Source of the DNA: Nostoc edaphicum CCNP1411
GTDB taxonomy: Bacteria; Cyanobacteriota; Cyanobacteriia; Cyanobacteriales; Nostocaceae
DNA length: 64,000 nt
Direction: 5' to 3'
Assembly (NCBI RefSeq): GCF_014023275.1
Contig: NZ_CP054698.1
Location: forward strand, 7,339,001 to 7,403,000
Part shown: positions 8,345 to 17,629 of the stretch, in pieces
Position numbering within the stretch: position 1 is the stretch's first letter
Layout of the letters: each line of letters begins with the position of its first letter
Translations under genes and position numbers: made by a program
The notes under the pieces: model-generated
The model's database searches: none
Told to the model about the DNA's origin: nothing
What the model saw: only the letters and a program-made list of their open reading frames with translations

Positions 8345-9882
8345 TTCTTCACTGACTCCTGAAATGTGGGGGTGACAGCGAAGTTCATACGTACCAAGCC
8401 ACCAGGTTCTAAATGCACCAAGCGAGATTGGCTATTGCGTTCGCGGAATTTTTCGTTACGAGCTAGGGCGTAACCGGGTACACTGCTGAGGTCTAGAACA
8501 CCTGTGTGGTATCCAGGTAAAGCATTAGCTAAGGAGAACAAACCATTCGGATCTGTAGTGATGCGGTTCCCGTCCTCCAGAAAAATCACCGCATTTGGTA
8601 CTCCTGGCTCACCACGCTGTTGTTCACCATCAAAGTTTTTATCAACAAACACCCGACCGATAATCGTGCCACAATCAGAAACGATTCCTGGACGAATTTT
8701 CAACTGGTGGGTTGCGGGACCATCCTTGGTGCTAAAACTGTTATCAGCTCGTTGGGCATTAACGATCGCACTATTACGACCATTCCCACGCAGTGAATCG
8801 GCTGTGAGTTGAGCAGCGTAGGCAATATTCAGAACTTTCTCTGTAGGAATCGTTACGTCTGTGCGGAATGTCACTGTGTTTCCATTGCGTTCTGAGGTGA
8901 TAGTGACTGGTTGACCGTCCAATTCTCCCCGCACAGATTTAGGCAAGAAATTGAATCCTAAAGGTAGGTTGTCGGTGATAAATATATTATTTAAACCAGC
9001 ATCAGCGAGATTTTTCACTGACAGGCGGTAGATTACCGTATCCCCAGGTTCAGCAGCAGCGCGATCGCCTGTTTTGATAATCTGTAACTGATTGGCTTGA
9101 CACAAATTTGTGGTGAATTCAAAGGCTAATAAATCCAGTCCCACTGTTTCTGCATTGGGAACTAAAACAACTGTTTGCTCTACCCTGGTTTCGCCTGTGA
9201 GACTAATTGGTTGACCATCTAGAGAAGTAGCGACATATCGCACGACACCATTACCTTGTGTACCGCTACTACCAAGGATTTCAATCTTGACCCGCCGCTG
9301 TTTGTAGATAGAATTTGGTGGTGGATTAACTACAAAAATGTAGGTTCTACCTGGATCAGTTTGACCCTTATTCGGATCGAGTAAAAAATTGTAGACACCC
9401 GCAGGGTTATTCGTAACGAAGTAAGGGTTACTATTCTCGGTATTTGGCGATTTACCACCAGGTACATCGTTATTAGAAATATCTGGTAACTCTGTTCTAG
9501 TCAAAGAAACCAAACTGCCCAATTCTGTCCCCGTTGGATCAATAGAGTTAGGTTCGTATACCCCAACTGAAAAACCTGTATAGTCAGGTAAAATTGTACC
9601 AGCACAACCTAAAATCCGCCCTAATGGGTCAACTAATGGGCTAGGACTAACATTGATCTGACTAGAACTACCTTGATATTGATAATTACTGCTGGAATCT
9701 GTATAAGTATAAGTAGCTTGGTTTATTAATGGCAAAGACGCAACCAGATTGTTAGTCTGTTGCGCGATCGCTGGTATAGGTATAGTAGTATGCAAAAAAC
9801 TTCCCAGAAGAAGAGTAGCTGTTAACCGTCGCCACCATCTACTGCTAGAAGTAATTTGCTTTTGGTTTTGAGGACGGCTCAC
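8341..9882 (-). CDS. Secreted DUF11 / SdrD-B-like domain surface protein
   Basis: A 513-residue protein with an N-terminal signal peptide (LTATLLLGSFLHTTIPIPAIAQQ). A DUF11 'conserved repeat' domain (LQIIKTGDRAAAEPGDTVIYR, with ITDNLPLGFNF) spans about residues 265-390. A C-terminal SdrD B-like/Cna-B-type domain follows, with a calcium-loop-like VDKNFDGEQQRGEPGVPNA and a TDPNGLFSL motif. Such domains build extracellular stalks. It sits in a minus-strand set with two other DUF11-type proteins and is translationally coupled (ATGA) to the barrel protein, so the two probably work together at the cell surface. Confidence 0.75.
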   Translation of the reverse strand: MSRPQNQKQITSSSRWWRRLTATLLLGSFLHTTIPIPAIAQQTNNLVASLPLINQATYTYTDSSSNYQYQGSSSQINVSPSPLVDPLGRILGCAGTILPDYTGFSVGVYEPNSIDPTGTELGSLVSLTRTELPDISNNDVPGGKSPNTENSNPYFVTNNPAGVYNFLLDPNKGQTDPGRTYIFVVNPPPNSIYKQRRVKIEILGSSGTQGNGVVRYVATSLDGQPISLTGETRVEQTVVLVPNAETVGLDLLAFEFTTNLCQANQLQIIKTGDRAAAEPGDTVIYRLSVKNLADAGLNNIFITDNLPLGFNFLPKSVRGELDGQPVTITSERNGNTVTFRTDVTIPTEKVLNIAYAAQLTADSLRGNGRNSAIVNAQRADNSFSTKDGPATHQLKIRPGIVSDCGTIIGRVFVDKNFDGEQQRGEPGVPNAVIFLEDGNRITTDPNGLFSLANALPGYHTGVLDLSSVPGYALARNEKFRERNSQSRLVHLEPGGLVRMNFAVTPTFQESVKK

Positions 9883-10033
9883 TGAACATATCTCCTCTGG
9901 GATACCAAGTTTCTTGTTAAGAAAAACACTTATTTATTTGTAAAAATCCGAAATTATTAATCCGATTTGATTTGTTAAATGTCGCGTCAGGGTTGTCCTT
10001 AGTAGAAAAAACCAAGGAAGACCCCAATTTCAA

Positions 10034-10585
10034 TCAACGCACTTGGGTTTGATAAGTCGCCTTGACTGTCGTTTTTGCTGGAACTGACGGAACCTGTAAA
10101 CGGATGTGGGTGTAAGCAATGGCCGGTGCTGGTTTAGTTTCCACTTTGCCGTCAGGAAGAATAACTTTAACAGTGGGATTTTCTCCAAAGCTGCGCCCAC
10201 CATCAATGCTGTAAGTAATTTTTCCATTATTAGCCACATTTGCAGATTTCAGTACGTATGCCATTCCCTTGGGAATAGGTTGATTCAGAGTCAAATTCTT
10301 CACTAAGCGATCGCTCTTATTTTCGCTACTCAAGGTATATCGCAACACATCTCCCGGTCGTACCACAGCTTGACCTTTTAAAGGTTCCCATTTTTGGCTT
10401 TGCTTACCCTGCTGATCCTGCGCCACCACTTGCTTTTCTGCTTCTAAGCGCAATTGAATTTGCCCTTGAGTTTTGATATTCTGAGCAACAGCACTTCCTG
10501 AATGCCACCCCGGAATTTGGCTGAGAAATGGAACTGTAGCAATCAGTGCGATCGCTCCTAAACCTGCAAGAGAAACACGCCTCAT
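10034..10585 (-). CDS. Small secreted DUF11-like protein
   Basis: A 183-residue protein with a signal peptide (LAGLGAIALIATVPFLSQIPG, cleavage near AVAQ). The remainder is one DUF11-like beta-sandwich: VVRPGDVLRYTLSSENKSDRLVKNLTLNQPIPKGMAYV, here quoted in two parts as VVRPGDVLRYTL and NQPIPKGMAYV. It lies 151 bases upstream of the 513-residue DUF11 gene on the same strand and probably belongs to the same transcription unit. A role as a short surface or periplasmic partner is inferred. Confidence 0.7.
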   Translation of the reverse strand: MRRVSLAGLGAIALIATVPFLSQIPGWHSGSAVAQNIKTQGQIQLRLEAEKQVVAQDQQGKQSQKWEPLKGQAVVRPGDVLRYTLSSENKSDRLVKNLTLNQPIPKGMAYVLKSANVANNGKITYSIDGGRSFGENPTVKVILPDGKVETKPAPAIAYTHIRLQVPSVPAKTTVKATYQTQVR

Positions 10586-10706
10586 ATAAATAACCTCAAA
10601 AAACTTCCAGAATGTTGATTATTGACTTATCTTTCCCTGCTTGTACTCAAAAATAGTCACTCCCCTCTTTGCAAGCAAAGAGAGGGTAGGAATGAGGTCA
10701 AACGAA

Positions 10707-13265
10707 TTAATTCACCTTGCGTTGGAAGGTAAATGTTCTTTGAATACCCGGTGCGATCACGCCAGTTACAGTATTGACATACTTAGTCACGTCAGTATTT
10801 ACCGTAGTTCCAGTTTGGTCGATGCCAGAGCTATTAGCTGGATTACCGCTGAAGAATTGGATGGTTGCAGCCCCAGAATCCTTAGCTGAACCAACAATGT
10901 TGCTAGTATCAATTTGAGTGTTGTTATCATTGTCCAGCGCCCAGTTGTTCTTACCATCATTCAGGGCTGTACTGAGGGTACCATCTTCAATAATCACAAC
11001 TTTGTCAGCATTCAAAATCACATTCCCAGTTCCAGATTGAGATTCGGAAATATTGCTGTACTGAATTTGGTACTCAATAATGTTTCCTGGTGCAGGCTTC
11101 TTCGCATCGGTACTGAATGTGCCATCATTACCTTGAACTACAGGCCCTGTTCCTTGTAAGACTCGTGACACTTTCAGCAGTTTCAAAAAGCCAGTGTACA
11201 CGCGATCGATGGTGATGTTGGATGAATCAAAGATAGTATCGTTGCCAGTATCCTTAATTCCATCAGCGTTACTATCCGTCGTGTAGTTGTCAATAGAAGC
11301 AATTATGGGTACTGGGAAGCCTCTATTAATATCAGTCGATAACTGCGTATCTGGAGGTAAATCAACTTCTACACCATAATTGAGAGTTGCATTAGGAGCA
11401 AAGTTGGGAATGGTTATTGGTGTAACTGGTCCTGTAAACGCTCCATTATTGTAGGTATAAACAGCAGACTGACTATTATAGGTAATAGTCACCTTCGTAC
11501 CATTTGGTAAATCTCCTGGAACTGTTGGTGGTGTTGGCTCTAGCTTCAAAACGCCTGGGTCAGTACCACTGTTTTTAACTGTGTTAGTGAAGCCAACTGA
11601 TTGAGGATCGAGTAAACTACCAGGTGCGGTACCAGCAGGAACCAGAGAAGATTTGTTGGTGAAGTCATCGTCGGTTCCACCCGATGGCCCAGTGGCATCC
11701 GGCGCATTCTGCGGGCCGTTGAATATTGCTGAAGCAACAGGTGCTTGCAGTGTGAAGACGTTGGCCTCACCTCCTGGTGTACCATCACCAGTGTTGTTGT
11801 TACCTGTGTCAGTTCCAGTTTCCGGAGCTGTTGGAGTACCAATATAGCCATCATCAACGTCGCCAGCCAATAGAGTATCGGGAATACCATCCCCGGTGGT
11901 ATCTGTAACCCCAGGAGGTGTCATATTCCCTGGTGGACCACTGTAGTTGCTAGGATTTTGGTCGCCAGATTCGTCGTAGACTGGGAGATTGCTGCTGGGT
12001 GTTTGACCAAATAATTGGGCAATGTTAGCGACGGTTAAGGGTGAAGTTGCAGTTGATTCAATGGCTAGCTGAATCGAGAAGCCATTCACCGTTGTACCAG
12101 GAGCGATGGAAGTAATGATTGCTGAATTATTGATAAAACCAACGCGGGTGACTGAGGCCAAGGGTGGTGCTGTCGTAGTCCAACTCGCTGTATTCGCATT
12201 AGTTCCAATTGGAGTGGTGGTATAGACAGTTTGCCAACCAGGAGGCGCAGTTGGTGCTATTGCCAAATCTGTACCCGCAGGAATCGCATCAGAAACCAAG
12301 ATATGGGTGCTAGCAGCACCATTAACATTGATGCTTGTGCCGGTCAAAGCTGCTGGTATAATTCCCTGTCCTGTGGGATCGTTGGACTCAACTCGCAAAC
12401 TCAAATCGTAAGTCAACTTGTCATCTGTAATTGCAGTGGTACCAGCATTGTTATAGCCACTGCGAATCTTAAGAATGGTGGCTAAGGTGTAGGTCTTCAC
12501 CGTTAAACCAACCTGAATTTGCTCGGTGGCGCTAGCCTCCCGTGTACCGTTAACTGGTACGCCATCTACCTCACCAACAGCACCACCATTGTCGTTATCT
12601 ACGGTGAACACGTCACCACCATCAGGACTCCGCAGTTGGTTTTGGGCATCACCAGGAGTGTTACCAAGAGTAACAGTAATTACGTCGTTGGTTTGAGCGC
12701 CATTCTGGACGGTAACTGGTACGCGCACCAACACAGTACCACCAACCGGAACTGAGGGTGTATCTACACCACCTTGGGGAATATTTATCCAAGTTTGACC
12801 CCCGTCGGTACTATATTGCAGGTTATTAACTGTACCACCATCTGGTAATGTGCCAGAAACTGTACCCGGCCCAGTTGTTGTAGCTTGGTTAGGAATGTGG
12901 AATCTGGTTGGATCATTACCTACGTTGGTTAAGGTGTAGGTGTAAATGAGTAAGTCGCCAACCTGAACTGTTGTATTGGTAGGGCTAGAAGTGGCATCTG
13001 TGACACCAGACGCAGTGACGGTAATACCAGCTACCTCTGCTACGGTGACAATGACAGTGTTAGAAGTGGAATTAATTGTTGTCCCTGGACTGTTGGGATC
13101 TTCGTAGGTTGCTGTTGCGGTGTTACTGATAGATGTACCCGCAGTAGTTCCGTCAGCTAATACAGGTGCGATGAATTGGAAAAAGCTACCAGTTAATAAT
13201 GCTGTTGCTACTAGAGATTGGTAAAGTTTACGCTGCTTGTTGACAGATTTATTTCGGTTTACCAT
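10707..13265 (-). CDS. Secreted multi-domain DUF11 surface protein
   Basis: The ORF is open from 13373, but the ATG at 13265 is preferred. It is followed at once by a signal peptide (SLVATALLTGSFFQFIAPVLA), giving 852 residues. The mature protein has Thr/Asn/Gly-rich beta-sandwich repeats typical of DUF11 proteins, with segments such as VQVGDLLIYTYTLTNVGNDP and PGNIIEYQIQYSN. Asp-rich linkers (DTTGDGIPDTLLAGDVDDG and SNADGIKDTGND) look like calcium-binding spacers. It is the first gene of the cluster reaching down to 4460. Adhesion or surface-layer function is inferred from the domain family only. Confidence 0.75.
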   Translation of the reverse strand: MVNRNKSVNKQRKLYQSLVATALLTGSFFQFIAPVLADGTTAGTSISNTATATYEDPNSPGTTINSTSNTVIVTVAEVAGITVTASGVTDATSSPTNTTVQVGDLLIYTYTLTNVGNDPTRFHIPNQATTTGPGTVSGTLPDGGTVNNLQYSTDGGQTWINIPQGGVDTPSVPVGGTVLVRVPVTVQNGAQTNDVITVTLGNTPGDAQNQLRSPDGGDVFTVDNDNGGAVGEVDGVPVNGTREASATEQIQVGLTVKTYTLATILKIRSGYNNAGTTAITDDKLTYDLSLRVESNDPTGQGIIPAALTGTSINVNGAASTHILVSDAIPAGTDLAIAPTAPPGWQTVYTTTPIGTNANTASWTTTAPPLASVTRVGFINNSAIITSIAPGTTVNGFSIQLAIESTATSPLTVANIAQLFGQTPSSNLPVYDESGDQNPSNYSGPPGNMTPPGVTDTTGDGIPDTLLAGDVDDGYIGTPTAPETGTDTGNNNTGDGTPGGEANVFTLQAPVASAIFNGPQNAPDATGPSGGTDDDFTNKSSLVPAGTAPGSLLDPQSVGFTNTVKNSGTDPGVLKLEPTPPTVPGDLPNGTKVTITYNSQSAVYTYNNGAFTGPVTPITIPNFAPNATLNYGVEVDLPPDTQLSTDINRGFPVPIIASIDNYTTDSNADGIKDTGNDTIFDSSNITIDRVYTGFLKLLKVSRVLQGTGPVVQGNDGTFSTDAKKPAPGNIIEYQIQYSNISESQSGTGNVILNADKVVIIEDGTLSTALNDGKNNWALDNDNNTQIDTSNIVGSAKDSGAATIQFFSGNPANSSGIDQTGTTVNTDVTKYVNTVTGVIAPGIQRTFTFQRKVN

Positions 13266-14096
13266 AAAAGTAGTTTGTTTGTTTGCTGAACTTGGATCTT
13301 GGATTTTGAGACAGGATAAAGTTCGGCAATTCCTTAAAGAATTACCGACTATAGCTGCCCAAAACTTCAACATTTCGGGAATGTATATTTAAGGAGTGAA
13401 ATTATTGACACTCCTTGAAAATTATATTGAGGCAATAACCAGAAATAATTTGTCTACTTGTTTTACGCTTACCCTTGAGACTCAAGGCTGGCAATCGCAA
13501 ATATGTGTAATTTATTACTGTATTTTGCTAGGTTGTTGATGTAAATAGCAATGTAGCTTTTACAGCAAAAAAAATCTTCCGTATAAATAAGTAACTTATC
13601 TAGCTATGAATGAGTGCATCAAAGTTGAAAAAGTAACTTTATTTTGGCAACACACATAAAAATTTTAGTGGTTTAACTCAGGCGCTAAAAACACTAAAAC
13701 TTATATCTGAAAATACTTTTACGTCTTTTCCATCAGAAAGACATACTGCTCAATAGAGTCGTTTAGATAAAAAAATTGAAAGTTAACTAGGTGATCTAGA
13801 TTACTTAAATGAGATAGTAATTTAAATAAATGCAAATTAGGCATGACTAAAATGCAATTTAATCATATTATTTAGCCGTGTTAATGCTGAGTAGTTGAAG
13901 CTATTTTCTTTTTTTATAACATTAGATGCATAAGTGTAAATACTAAATGTAGGGATTACTGATGTTAAAGTTTTACAATAATCATTCCTTTCAATACCAA
14001 ACATACCCGACAAAAATTGTCGGGTATGTTTGACTGGTATTTTTACTCGTGTTACTATCAGGCGACAGTCGACAGACAAACAGGGAAAGCTAGTTT
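13266..14096. other. Divergent intergenic region between surface cluster and thrC
   Basis: This stretch is AT-rich with no gene I can support; the short minus-strand frame at 13837-14079 has no recognisable features. It should carry the promoter of the surface cluster on one side and that of threonine synthase on the other. The only strong structure is the palindrome at 13999-14031. Confidence 0.6.
13999..14031. promoter_or_regulatory. Perfect 15-bp inverted repeat upstream of thrC
   Basis: AAACATACCCGACAA and TTGTCGGGTATGTTT are perfect complements separated by three A residues, ending 65 bases before the thrC ATG. No T-run follows directly on either strand, so a simple terminator is less likely than an operator or a leader hairpin. 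Confidence 0.6.
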
Positions 14097-15413
14097 ATGA
14101 CTCAGGCAATCAAAACCCAAACCCAAACCCAAACCCAAAGCAGCACTGCCTACTTTCAAGCCTTAAAGTGTAAAGAATGTGGTGCGGAATACGAACTCAA
14201 AGCCAGTAATGTTTGTGAGTTATGTTTTGGCCCGTTAGAAGTCAAGTACGACTACAACGCCCTACGTCTGACTGTCACTCGTGAAACAATTCAAGCTGGG
14301 CCCAACTCCATTTGGCGCTACCGTCCCTTTTTGCCTGTCGCAACTGACAATGTTATAGATGTGGGAACGGGTATGACTCCCTTGGTTCGTTCCCATCGTC
14401 TTGCCCGTCGCCTGGGTCTAAATAAGCTTTATATAAAAAATGATGCCGTGAATATGCCCACCCTGAGCTTTAAGGATCGGGTGGTATCAGTTGCTCTATC
14501 GAGAGCGCGAGAATTGGGTTTCACTACTGTTTCTTGCGCTAGCACTGGTAACTTGGCAAATTCTACAGCTGCGATCGCAGCTCACGCCGGTTTAGATTGC
14601 TGTGTGTTCATCCCCGCAGATTTAGAAGCCGGTAAAATTCTAGGTAGCCTAATCTACAGTCCCACCCTCATGGCTGTCAAGGGCAACTACGATCAAGTAA
14701 ATCGCCTCTGTTCAGAAGTTGCTAATACACATGGCTGGGGTTTTGTCAATATCAATCTGCGTCCTTACTACTCTGAAGGGTCTAAGACGTTAGGTTTTGA
14801 AGTTGCGGAACAACTAGGCTGGGAACTACCGGATCATGTTGTTGCTCCTTTGGCATCTGGTTCATTATTTACCAAAATTTATAAGGGTTTCCAAGAATTT
14901 ATAGAAGTTGGTTTGGTAGAAAACAAGAGTGTTCGTTTTAGCGGCGCTCAAGCTGAAGGTTGTTCACCCATCGCCCAAGCCTTCAAAGAAGGACGCGACT
15001 TTATTAAGCCAGTTAAACCGAATACAATTGCTAAATCGCTGGCGATCGGCAACCCAGCAGATGGCATTTATGCTGTGGAGTTAGCTCAGAAGACTGGTGG
15101 TAATATTGAATCAGTCAATGATGCCGAAATTATTGATGGCATCAAGCTGCTGGCAGAAACCGAAGGTATCTTCACAGAAACGGCTGGTGGAACAACTGTG
15201 GCCGTGCTGAAAAAACTGGTAGAAGCTGGCAAGATTGATCCAGATGAAACTACCGTGATTTACATCACTGGCAATGGTCTGAAAACCCAAGAAGCAATCC
15301 AAGGCTACGTTGGTGAACCCTTGACTATTGACGCCAAACTCGATAGTTTTGAACGTGCGCTAGAGCGATCGCGTACTCTCGATCGCTTGGAATGGCAACA
15401 AGTCCTCGTTTAG
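14097..15413 (+). CDS. thrC: Threonine synthase with N-terminal zinc ribbon
   Basis: A 438-residue fold-type II PLP enzyme. It opens with a (TQ)n tract from a hexanucleotide repeat, then a zinc-ribbon-like pair CKEC...CELC (about residues 24-45). The PLP lysine is in LSFKDR and the phosphate loop is STGNLANS. Threonine synthase converts O-phosphohomoserine to threonine. A second, shorter threonine synthase lies at 40910-42001, and this copy is followed 101 bases later by a ThiS/MoaD-like sulfur carrier, so a sulfur-transfer variant reaction is possible. The start is supported by CAGGGAAAGC just upstream. Confidence 0.85.
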   Translation: MTQAIKTQTQTQTQSSTAYFQALKCKECGAEYELKASNVCELCFGPLEVKYDYNALRLTVTRETIQAGPNSIWRYRPFLPVATDNVIDVGTGMTPLVRSHRLARRLGLNKLYIKNDAVNMPTLSFKDRVVSVALSRARELGFTTVSCASTGNLANSTAAIAAHAGLDCCVFIPADLEAGKILGSLIYSPTLMAVKGNYDQVNRLCSEVANTHGWGFVNINLRPYYSEGSKTLGFEVAEQLGWELPDHVVAPLASGSLFTKIYKGFQEFIEVGLVENKSVRFSGAQAEGCSPIAQAFKEGRDFIKPVKPNTIAKSLAIGNPADGIYAVELAQKTGGNIESVNDAEIIDGIKLLAETEGIFTETAGGTTVAVLKKLVEAGKIDPDETTVIYITGNGLKTQEAIQGYVGEPLTIDAKLDSFERALERSRTLDRLEWQQVLV

Positions 15414-15500
15414 TTAGGAGTTATGAGTTATGAGTTTTTTTATTCATAACTCTTTACTCTTAACTTATTCCTAGCTCCTGAATCCTCATTCTTGATTCTT
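15413..15500. repeat. AT-rich inverted repeat (GAGTTATGAG units)
   Basis: The unit TTAGGAGTTATGAGTTATGAG is followed by TTCATAACTC and TATTCCTAGCTCCTGAA, forming a hairpin in the gap between thrC and the MoaD-like gene. It is related to the insert in the riboswitch at 2312-2395. Confidence 0.65.
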
Positions 15501-15514
15501 CACTTTTTACTTCT

Positions 15515-15790
15515 ATGGCTGTAAAAGTTTTAGTTCCTACGACTCTTCAAAGTTTTACCAATAATCAAGCTACTCTAGAATCCAGTGGTAGCACAATTGC
15601 GGAATTGTTGGAATCCTTAGAAAAAAGCTTTCCTGGGATTAAATCGCGCTTATGCGATGAACAAGGTAAATTACGTCGGTTTGTAAATTTTTACGTCGAT
15701 AGCGAAGATATCCGCCATTTAGATGGTATCAACACAACTCTTAAAGATGGCGATGAAGTAAGTATTGTCCCAGCTGTTGCAGGTGGTTAA
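15515..15790 (+). CDS. ThiS/MoaD-like ubiquitin-fold sulfur carrier
   Basis: A 91-residue beta-grasp protein ending in AVAGG. The C-terminal Gly-Gly is the hallmark of MoaD/ThiS/CysO-type carriers, which are adenylated and then carry a thiocarboxylate. The [14 protein letters not shown] ending is typical. It probably forms an operon with the zinc-ribbon threonine synthase. CysO-type carriers donate sulfur to a PLP enzyme of the same fold family for cysteine synthesis, so a similar partnership is plausible here. It overlaps by four bases the convergent end of the PFK/PpsA chimera. Confidence 0.8.
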   Translation: MAVKVLVPTTLQSFTNNQATLESSGSTIAELLESLEKSFPGIKSRLCDEQGKLRRFVNFYVDSEDIRHLDGINTTLKDGDEVSIVPAVAGG

Positions 15791-17199
15791 TACAGAGAAC
15801 ACCCAATAAAGTAGAAGCATTCGTTCCCAGTCTCCGGCTGGGAATGTTTATTAAGAGGCTCCGCTAACCTTACTCGCGACAAATATGATGTCCGTTGAAT
15901 TGTTGCTGAGATTTTCCTTCTGCCTTCTTGACTTTCCGTACTTGCTATTTCTAAAAGAGTTTTCAGTACAGAGTCAGGGTTAAGACTGATAGAATCAATA
16001 CCTTGCTCAACCAAAAATTGAGCAAATTCTGGATAGTCACTGGGTGCTTGTCCACAAATCCCTATTTTGCGTCCGTGCTTTTTAACTGTGGCTATGGCTT
16101 TGGCAATCATCCGCTTCACAGCTTCATTACGCTCATCAAATAAATGCGCGACTAATTCAGAATCTTTATCTACTCCTAATATCAATTGTGTCAAGTCATT
16201 CGAGCCAATTGAGAACCCATCAAAGATTTCACAAAACTCATCTGCCAATTGCACATTACTTGGTAACTCACACATCACATAGACTTGCAAACTGTTTTCT
16301 CCCCGCACCAAATCATGCTTCGCCATCTCGGATAGCACGCGCCGACCTTCTTCGGGAGTACGACAAAATGGCACCATTAAAATTACATTAGTTAAACCCA
16401 TGCGATCGCGCACATTTTTCATCGCTAGACATTCCAAAGCGAAGCCTTCACGGTAGCGTTCATCGTAGTAGCGAGAAGCACCACGCCACCCCAGCATTTG
16501 AGCGCCTTCCGCCACGACTACAATTGCAAATCTGCGTCCCCAGCGATCGCGTAATTCTGCCAAATGCTCGCACACACCTTTTATTGTGTAGGGAATTTCG
16601 GGAATCAAAATCACATCCGCACCGCCTGCAATGCCAGAGTGCAGTGCTAAGTGACCTGCTTTCCGTCCCATGACTTCGACAATCATCACGCGATCGTGAC
16701 TAGCCGCTGTAAATGTCAAACGATTTAGGGCATCAACAATTGTGTTGACCGCAGTATCAAACCCAACTACTCTTTCTGTCTTGCCTACATCATTATCAAT
16801 TGTTTTCGGAATGGCGATGAACTGCCAGTTTCCTTTGCTTTGCAGTTCGTTGAGAATTGCTAAACTGCCATCTCCACCAATACCAATCAAGGCAGCTAGT
16901 TCTAAAGCATGATAGCCTGCAACAATCTCGTCAACATGAGCCAGAGTATCTCCTTTGTTAATGCTACCCAGAATTGTGCCTCCCATATTTAACAAGGGAT
17001 CAATACCACGTAGGTCTAGACCATGTATGCTCAGAGGAATTGCCTTTTTCTCTAAAAGCCCTCTAGTCGCATAAGGAATACCCACTACCTGCCAGTTATA
17101 TGTAAGAGTAGCGTGGTTTACAACTGCCCGAATTACAGCATTGAGTCCAGGACAGTCGCCACCACTGGTAAGAATGCCAAGTCGTTTTTGCATCGTCAT
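15787..17199 (-). CDS. Chimera: N-terminal 6-phosphofructokinase fused to C-terminal PEP synthase fragment
   Basis: Residues 1-234 are an ATP-PFK N-terminal domain: [31 protein letters not shown] with the catalytic Asp, and [10 protein letters not shown]. At residue 235 (about 16497) the sequence switches without linker to the end of PEP synthase: [37 protein letters not shown], and GICGQAPSD with the catalytic Cys. The PFK part lacks the C-terminal RGGSP fructose-6-phosphate region. The PpsA part lacks the ATP-grasp, phosphohistidine and first strands of the PEP barrel. The last ~25 residues come from a dispersed repeat. It may be a deletion product, but its promoter carries the shared island motif. 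Activity is doubtful. Confidence 0.8.
   Translation of the reverse strand: MTMQKRLGILTSGGDCPGLNAVIRAVVNHATLTYNWQVVGIPYATRGLLEKKAIPLSIHGLDLRGIDPLLNMGGTILGSINKGDTLAHVDEIVAGYHALELAALIGIGGDGSLAILNELQSKGNWQFIAIPKTIDNDVGKTERVVGFDTAVNTIVDALNRLTFTAASHDRVMIVEVMGRKAGHLALHSGIAGGADVILIPEIPYTIKGVCEHLAELRDRWGRRFAIVVVAEGAQMLGWRGASRYYDERYREGFALECLAMKNVRDRMGLTNVILMVPFCRTPEEGRRVLSEMAKHDLVRGENSLQVYVMCELPSNVQLADEFCEIFDGFSIGSNDLTQLILGVDKDSELVAHLFDERNEAVKRMIAKAIATVKKHGRKIGICGQAPSDYPEFAQFLVEQGIDSISLNPDSVLKTLLEIASTESQEGRRKISATIQRTSYLSRVRLAEPLNKHSQPETGNECFYFIGCSLY
15819..15870. repeat. CGTTCCCAG inverted repeat at the chimera 3' end
   Basis: CATTCGTTCCCAG and CTGGGAATG flank a six-base loop at 15819-15845, followed by AGAGGCTCCGCTAACC. 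This is the module seen at 4279-4354. It lies within the coding frame and supplies the C-terminal residues of the chimera. Confidence 0.75.
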
Positions 17200-17629
17200 A
17201 ACTCCTCAACAAGAAACAAAGGAAGGAGGCAGAGGGCAGAAAGTATAAATAATACAATACTGTCCTCTGCCTCACTTTCTAACCCTGTTTCGGCTATATG
17301 TTGAGGTTAATTCAAAAAACTGAGGAAGTTGTGAGGATCTAACTTTGGTATTATGCATCGTTAGTTATCAGCTATTACTATTGATAACTAGAGTGAAATT
17401 TAGATATTAGTCCCGAAATTTGAAGAAGGCAGGAGGCAGCATTCCCTCCTGCCTCCTGCCCTCTGCCTTTCTTAATAATTTTCCCTCTGTGTCTGGAGTG
17501 TGATTAATTGTACCTTCATCCAGCAACGCCGAAAATTTACTTAACTGTCCTCACAAGTTTCTCAAATTGTTTTTTTATCATCTTAACTGTGAGACTCGCA
17601 ACATCCTGAAGAGACAAGAGGCTCAAACG
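17200..17629. promoter_or_regulatory. Divergent promoter region of the PFK/PpsA chimera and hoxE, with two motif copies
   Basis: This 430-base region holds copy a of the shared motif on the minus strand (17320-17334, reading TCACAACTTCCTCAG toward the chimera, 120 bases from its start). Copy b is on the plus strand (17551-17565, TCACAAGTTTCTCAA, 64 bases before hoxE). Between them lies a hairpin of GGCAGGAGGCAG and CTGCCTCCTGCC units (about 17425-17470), and another GAGGCAGAGGGCAG unit lies near 17225. No open frame here is accepted. Confidence 0.7.

Noticed and set aside
13837..14079. Minus-strand 80-codon frame upstream of thrC
   Set aside because: It runs through the palindrome and has no protein-like features or ribosome binding site.
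17567..17629. Upstream start for hoxE
   Set aside because: It overlaps the regulatory motif, lacks a Shine-Dalgarno, and the internal ATG at 17630 has one and gives the usual length.
17200..17629. LexA or NtcA box in the hox promoter
   Set aside because: No convincing RGTAC-type LexA site or GTA-N8-TAC NtcA site was found by eye.
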